Of a DNA stretch of 17,356 nt, positions 16,690-17,356 are shown piece by piece. This DNA is from Promethearchaeota archaeon (GTDB taxonomy: Archaea > Asgardarchaeota > Lokiarchaeia > Sigynarchaeales > SOKP01), in assembly GCA_016839655.1 (NCBI GenBank), contig JAEOTW010000028.1, positions 1 through 17,356 on the forward strand, read 5' to 3'. The translations under genes were made by a program, and so were the position numbers. The notes beneath the pieces were generated by a model that worked only from the letters and a program-made list of their open reading frames with translations, had not been told where the DNA came from and ran no database searches. How positions within the stretch are numbered: the first letter of the stretch is position 1; each line of letters begins with the position of its first letter.

Positions 16690-17356
16690 ATGATGTCTGA
16701 TACACAGACCATGGATGAACCGAGAATTGGAGTTTATGTATGCGAGTGAGGCGTGAATATTAAAGCTTCTGTTGATTGTGATGCAGTTAGAGATGCCATA
16801 GAAAACTTACCAAATGTAGTTATATCTAGAGTTAACTCATTTACATGTTCTGATCCAGGACAAAATTCAATAAAAAATGATATTTTGGAGCAAGATCTGA
16901 ACAGAGTAGTAGTAGCTGCTTGTACGCCAAAAATTCATGAACCAACTTATCGAGCAGTATTAATTGAAGCTGGTTTAAGCCCTTATTATTTTCAAATGGT
17001 AAATTTAAGAGAACACTGTTCTTTTGTCCATAGAGATGATAAAAAAAAGGCAACTGAGAAAGCAATAAGGTTGGTTAAAGCTGGGATTAATCGTGCTCGA
17101 GAATTAGAAAACATTCCTCGAAAAGAAATTCCTGCTGAAAAAGCTGTACTTGTTATAGGTGCGGGTATTGCGGGTATGAATGCGGCTTTAGACTTAGCTA
17201 ATCAAGGAATTCCAGTATATTTAGTTGAAAAAGAAGCCACTATTGGTGGTAAAATGGCACAATTAGATAGAATTTATCCAACTGATGATTGTGGGATATG
17301 AGTTCTGGCACCGATAATGGTAAATGCATCAAAACATCCAAATATAAATTTATACA
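16690..17356 (+). CDS. hdrA: HdrA-like heterodisulfide reductase subunit A, predicted double-selenocysteine protein (3' partial)
   Basis: The flavin-containing subunit of heterodisulfide-reductase-type complexes, which bifurcate electrons between ferredoxin, a disulfide and a hydrogenase or formate donor in the cytosol. The N-terminal domain opens R12-I-G-V-Y-V-C18-E-U20-G, then T-C-S-D-P-G-Q and V-V-A-A-C-T-P-K-I-H-E-P-T-Y, all HdrA hallmarks. The FAD Rossmann motif is G157-A-G-I-A-G162 followed by G-G-K-M-A-Q-L-D and Y-P-T-D-D-C201-G-I-U204-V-L-A-P. U20 and U204 are in-frame TGA codons at positions that are cysteine in usual HdrA proteins. The frame is otherwise open to the window edge; the rest of the TrxR-like domain and the ferredoxin domains lie beyond. 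An ATG at 16690 or 16693 with GGTGA upstream is preferred over GTG 16753, which would lose the conserved first 20 residues. Confidence 0.9.
16747..16749 (+). other. First in-frame TGA, predicted selenocysteine codon (U20)
   Basis: TGA in the sequence V-C-E-TGA-G-V-N-I, exactly where HdrA proteins have the second cysteine of the N-terminal C-x-C-G motif. The frame and homology continue without shift on both sides. Confidence 0.8.
17299..17301 (+). other. Second in-frame TGA, predicted selenocysteine codon (U204)
   Basis: TGA in D-D-C-G-I-TGA-V-L-A-P, at the second cysteine of the HdrA D-C-S-x-C-x-L-x-P motif, the region where methanococcal HdrA selenoproteins carry their selenocysteine as far as I recall. 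Homology (I-M-V-N-A-S-K-H-P-N-I-N-L) continues in frame afterwards. Confidence 0.88.

Noticed and set aside
16753..17301. A stand-alone 182-residue protein between GTG 16753 and TGA 17301
   Set aside because: HdrA homology runs through both TGA codons without a frame change. The GTG start would drop the conserved N-terminal motif and the TGA stop would cut the FAD domain.
16690..17356. hdrA as a pseudogene with two nonsense mutations
   Set aside because: Both TGA codons sit precisely on conserved cysteine positions, no TAA, TAG or frameshift is present, and the rest of the sequence is well kept.

Overview
The window is strongly AT-rich, gene-dense archaeal DNA, most likely from an Asgard archaeon of the Lokiarchaeia type. 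Four things point that way: a Ras/Rab/Arf-like small GTPase (12250-12807), an archaeal histone with a lysine-rich N-terminal extension (10456-10689), archaeal families (TrmB, DUF211, CofC, ADP-forming acyl-CoA synthetase), and an HdrA-type heterodisulfide reductase subunit with two in-frame TGA codons. Selenocysteine-containing Hdr subunits are known from methanococci and, from memory, have been described in Lokiarchaeota. The lineage call is an inference from gene content, not from a marker phylogeny.

Left part (1-5700). The 3' end of an ADP-forming acyl-CoA synthetase alpha subunit converges on a cysteine-rich 4Fe-4S protein. Next comes a full-length GH2 beta-galactosidase (LacZ type) with an intact catalytic pair. 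It is transcribed divergently from a protein-kinase-like gene of unknown role. A 48-residue zinc-finger gene lies just after it on the minus strand (5693-5839).

Middle part (5967-10689). A D-2-hydroxyacid dehydrogenase, a ThpR/LigT 2H phosphodiesterase and a HAD phosphatase form a tight plus-strand cluster joined by an ATGA overlap and an abutting TAA-ATG. They are followed by DUF211, an unrecognised 117-residue protein, a possible DUF2299 protein and a HIT-family hydrolase. The histone gene faces them on the minus strand, with a clear Shine-Dalgarno site, a TATA-like box and a T-tract terminator.

Right part (10690-17356). A 617-base stretch without protein genes contains an imperfect inverted repeat, an imperfect direct repeat and a hairpin plus T-tract. 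Then come a TrmB-type regulator, the small GTPase and a divergent CofC (coenzyme F420 synthesis) on the plus strand. On the minus strand are seryl-tRNA synthetase, a 410-residue coiled-coil protein directly downstream of it, and an upstream 61-residue protein. The window ends inside hdrA.

The strongest observation is hdrA. Its frame is open from 16690 to the window edge except for TGA at 16747 and 17299. Both lie where HdrA proteins normally have cysteine (C-E-U and C-G-I-U). TGA serves as a normal stop in at least four other genes here, so a double-selenocysteine HdrA is the best reading. The SECIS element would lie outside the window.
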